Source: Nitrospirota bacterium
GTDB taxonomy: Bacteria > Nitrospirota > JACRHJ01
Assembly: GCA_027328825.1 (NCBI GenBank)
Contig: DAHWTK010000082.1
Location: 1 to 7,916, forward strand
DNA: 7,916 bases
Direction: 5' to 3'
The first letter of the stretch is position 1; each line of letters opens with the position of its first letter. The notes under the pieces were generated by a model that saw nothing but the letters and a program-made list of their open reading frames with translations, searched no databases and was not told the DNA's origin. Of this stretch, positions 7,101 through 7,916 are shown in pieces. The position numbers and the translations under genes are program-made.

Positions 7101-7747
7101 GTGGAGCGTTGCGTGTCCGGGTCGAACTCCCGTATGGACTCAAGCGTATCTCCGAAGAACTCCATGCGCACGGGAATCGCTCTGGCGGCGCCAGACGGGA
7201 AGATGTCGAGTATGGCGCCCCGGACAGAGAACTCGCCCGGCTCGTAGACCATCGATGCACGCGAATATCCTATCTCGTCAAGCTTCGCAAGAAGCGGCTC
7301 GCGCGGATAATCCCGGCCTTTTTTAAAATTTATTATATTGCCCGAAGACAAGAGCGATTCGGGCACCGGGAGCCTCCTCAGGACTGCCGATACGGGCGCT
7401 ATTACCACTCTTGCCGCCCCGGAACGTATCTCCCTAAGCGCGCGTATCCTCCCTGCCATGCATTCGGGGTCAGGCTCCATGACGTCATACGGCAGGACAT
7501 CCCAGGGGGGGAAATAAAGCGGGTTTGCGAACGGCACCTCAGAGCCATCCGGGGGCAGGTTTTTCGCAAAAAACAGGCAGCCCGAGAGCAGGGTTTCGGC
7601 CTCTTTCGACGTGGCCGTAAGGGCTAACACGGGCCTTTCCTGTCCGGATGCAATATCCAATAAAAACAAGGCCCTGGAGGCGCCCCAAAGCCCTGACACG
7701 GAGGTTTTCCCAACCGCCAGCGCGTCAATAATGTTATTGAAAATCAA
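4139..7747 (-). CDS. mfd: Transcription-repair coupling factor Mfd
   Basis: Mfd is an ATP-driven DNA translocase that pushes RNA polymerase stalled at lesions off DNA and recruits UvrA for nucleotide excision repair in the cytoplasm. This copy has 1202 residues (E. coli about 1148). Residues 1-345 are the UvrB-like module, including LYFPPWDVLPYD (77-88), FSVRGAILDIFP (173-184) and EFFGDTLESIREFDPDTQRS (196-215). The RNA polymerase-interacting domain includes GDYVVHIDNGIGRYMGL (544-560). The translocase motor has Walker A GDVGYGKT (692-699), DEEH (793-796), TATPIPRT (819-826) and QLRGRVGR (962-969). The TRCF C-terminal domain covers about 1066-1160. All helicase motifs are intact. The oddity is a repeat of STGRPA (236-265) within the UvrB-like module. 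The start is TTG at 7747; the in-frame stop at 7760-7762 leaves no ATG, GTG or other TTG further upstream. It begins four bases after the stop of the upstream gene, which implies coupling. Confidence 0.98.
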   Translation of the reverse strand: MIFNNIIDALAVGKTSVSGLWGASRALFLLDIASGQERPVLALTATSKEAETLLSGCLFFAKNLPPDGSEVPFANPLYFPPWDVLPYDVMEPDPECMAGRIRALREIRSGAARVVIAPVSAVLRRLPVPESLLSSGNIINFKKGRDYPREPLLAKLDEIGYSRASMVYEPGEFSVRGAILDIFPSGAARAIPVRMEFFGDTLESIREFDPDTQRSTGELDEIEAMPAREEAARAASTGRPASTGRPASTGRPASTGRPASTGRPAPTDKPAPSALPATIFDYFPEHPVLFMDEPGRIFAEAGGFEARAFSAYEEAIGAGAKSYSRSVRGTGRGLAGPGMDNKMQSPSELYMTSDELKGLTDNLTSIYSESLSLGSSTGDRHSQFQYNIRSIESLRLREAARTSEPWPEDRPRTPITIFCRNLKDLMHGRAINVVPFTMGQAERLKEIFAEHGIPAVMGKPVLSPETGAGSVRITPGNLESGFLVDSAEAGHSTGLAFIASTEIFGEAGKPASVGRQATDKRAARKPAGAKIERFLTSLSELKAGDYVVHIDNGIGRYMGLRRLALMGVEGDFLEVVYAGSDRLYVPVDELHKVQKYIGSEGAAPSLEKLGGIGWERAKTRAKAAVREMAGELLELYAKRSVAPGHAYGEDDHLYREMEASFEYEETPDQARAIEDVKKDLMEPHPMDRLVCGDVGYGKTEVAVRAAFKVVLDGKQAAVLVPTTLLADQHHETFTRRLAAFPVQVEMLSRFTPKERVKEIKEGIAGGSVDIVIGTHRLLQKDIAFRDLGLLVVDEEHRFGVAHKEKLKQLKKSLDVLTLTATPIPRTLNLSITGIRDLSIIETPPPERQPIKTVVARFDNSIIREAIRRELSRGGQVFFVHNRIDSIFAVGSVLRQIVPEASIGVAHGRMKEDALEDVMGRFIKGEYDILLTTSIVESGLDIPSANTIIIDRADRFGLADLYQLRGRVGRSNRRAYAYLLVPGDEDALNETAIKRLRVLSELSELGAGFKLALHDLEIRGAGNILGAEQSGHIAAVGFELYTHMLEQAVRELKGEETTEETDPALDLQVSAFIPESYVPDTAHRLGIYKRLSSAKTTEELADLRDELQDRYGEPSGPVRRLLEVMEIKVLARGLRAAGIRLLPSEIKITFTAGTNISSDKLIAFLNQNRGKARYVPDYTVFIRKPTDWDSQFREIKNSLKALA
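6953..7042 (-). repeat. Five perfect 18-bp tandem repeats inside mfd
   Basis: The plus-strand unit GGCCGGTCTACCGGTTGA occurs five times in direct succession without a single mismatch (6953, 6971, 6989, 7007, 7025). A degenerate sixth copy lies at 6935-6952. On the coding strand each unit encodes Ser-Thr-Gly-Arg-Pro-Ala, giving Mfd residues 236-265; the degenerate part reads APTDKPAPSALP. The unit length is a multiple of three, so copy-number change would keep the reading frame. Each unit contains the inverted repeat CCGGT-CT-ACCGG. Perfect identity despite synonymous freedom points to recent expansion. Confidence 0.97.
7043..7058. repeat. 16-bp perfect palindrome next to the tandem repeats
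   Basis: GGCGGCTCGAGCCGCC equals its own reverse complement and directly abuts the repeat array. It encodes Ala/Arg-rich residues of Mfd just before the STGRPA repeats. It may simply reflect alanine codons in GC-rich sequence, or it may help polymerase slippage by forming a hairpin. Confidence 0.6.
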
Positions 7748-7751
7748 GATG

Positions 7752-7916
7752 TTACACCATTATATGGCGGCTATGGTGCATGAAGTGGAAGAGGTTCATG
7801 AATCCCGCCATGCCGATTGCAGCAATAAGGAAGGCAAACGCGAGGAAAATCAACAGCATGGGTATTATAACAACTATTATTGCCCTGGTTGTGGAGATTT
7901 TATGCACGCTCGCGGT
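7752..7916 (-). CDS. C-terminal end of a membrane protein, possibly Yip1 family (N-terminus outside window)
   Basis: Reading from the window edge, 54 codons are open and end at TAA (7752-7754). The visible part begins TASVHKISTTRA, followed by one strongly hydrophobic helix (about visible residues 12-36, AIIVVIIPMLLIFL...). The C-terminus is short and rich in His, Met and Phe (NLFHFMHHSRHIMV). A last helix preceded by a short polar 'HK' loop is reminiscent of bacterial Yip1-domain proteins, but this fragment is too short for a firm family call. The stop lies four bases before the TTG of mfd, so both genes are very probably one transcript with coupled translation. Confidence 0.72.
   Translation of the reverse strand, partial: TASVHKISTTRAIIVVIIPMLLIFLAFAFLIAAIGMAGFMNLFHFMHHSRHIMV

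Noticed and set aside
6694..7260. Minus-strand open frame of 188 codons containing five PQPVDR repeats
   Set aside because: It is the alternative frame of the same 18-bp array within mfd. The repeats are a by-product and mfd is clearly the coding frame.

Overview
The window is a compact run of protein-coding genes from a Gram-negative bacterium, all read from the minus strand. Two predicted lipoproteins, one exported periplasmic protein and an inner-membrane murein transglycosylase indicate a two-membrane cell. The base composition is clearly above 50 % GC. The order mfd, then several PpiC/SurA-type isomerases, recalls Deltaproteobacteria (Geobacter-like) and related phyla. That lineage guess rests on memory of gene order and is not proven here.

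In the direction of transcription (high to low coordinates), the layout is as follows. (1) The last 54 codons of a membrane protein, possibly Yip1 family, at 7752-7916. (2) mfd, the transcription-repair coupling factor, a full-length 1202-residue protein at 4139-7747, which starts at a TTG four bases after the previous stop. Its N-terminal UvrB-like half carries five perfect 18-bp tandem repeats (6953-7042). (3) A 94-bp gap holding a strong sigma70-like promoter that overlaps the mfd stop codon, followed by a GC-rich hairpin with a T-rich tail. (4) Three consecutive parvulin-type (PpiC/SurA/PrsA-like) peptidyl-prolyl isomerase or chaperone genes at 2986-4044, 1994-2890 and 1028-1987. (5) mltG, the endolytic transglycosylase, at 1-993, which lacks only its extreme C-terminus because the window ends.

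The promoter at the mfd end probably drives a separate cell-envelope unit (isomerases 3, 2, 1, then mltG). In that unit the three foldases would act on the periplasmic side in different places: one soluble, two lipid-anchored. MltG trims nascent glycan strands at the inner membrane. The upstream unit (membrane protein-mfd) is tightly coupled. No stretch longer than 100 bp lacks a gene, and I see no RNA genes, mobile elements, CRISPR array or defence system.

Most of the window is ordinary housekeeping sequence. The items worth a second look are the in-frame minisatellite in mfd, which sits where Mfd normally has a conserved helical segment; the promoter plus 5'-UTR hairpin; and the loss of one active-site histidine in one of the three isomerases.
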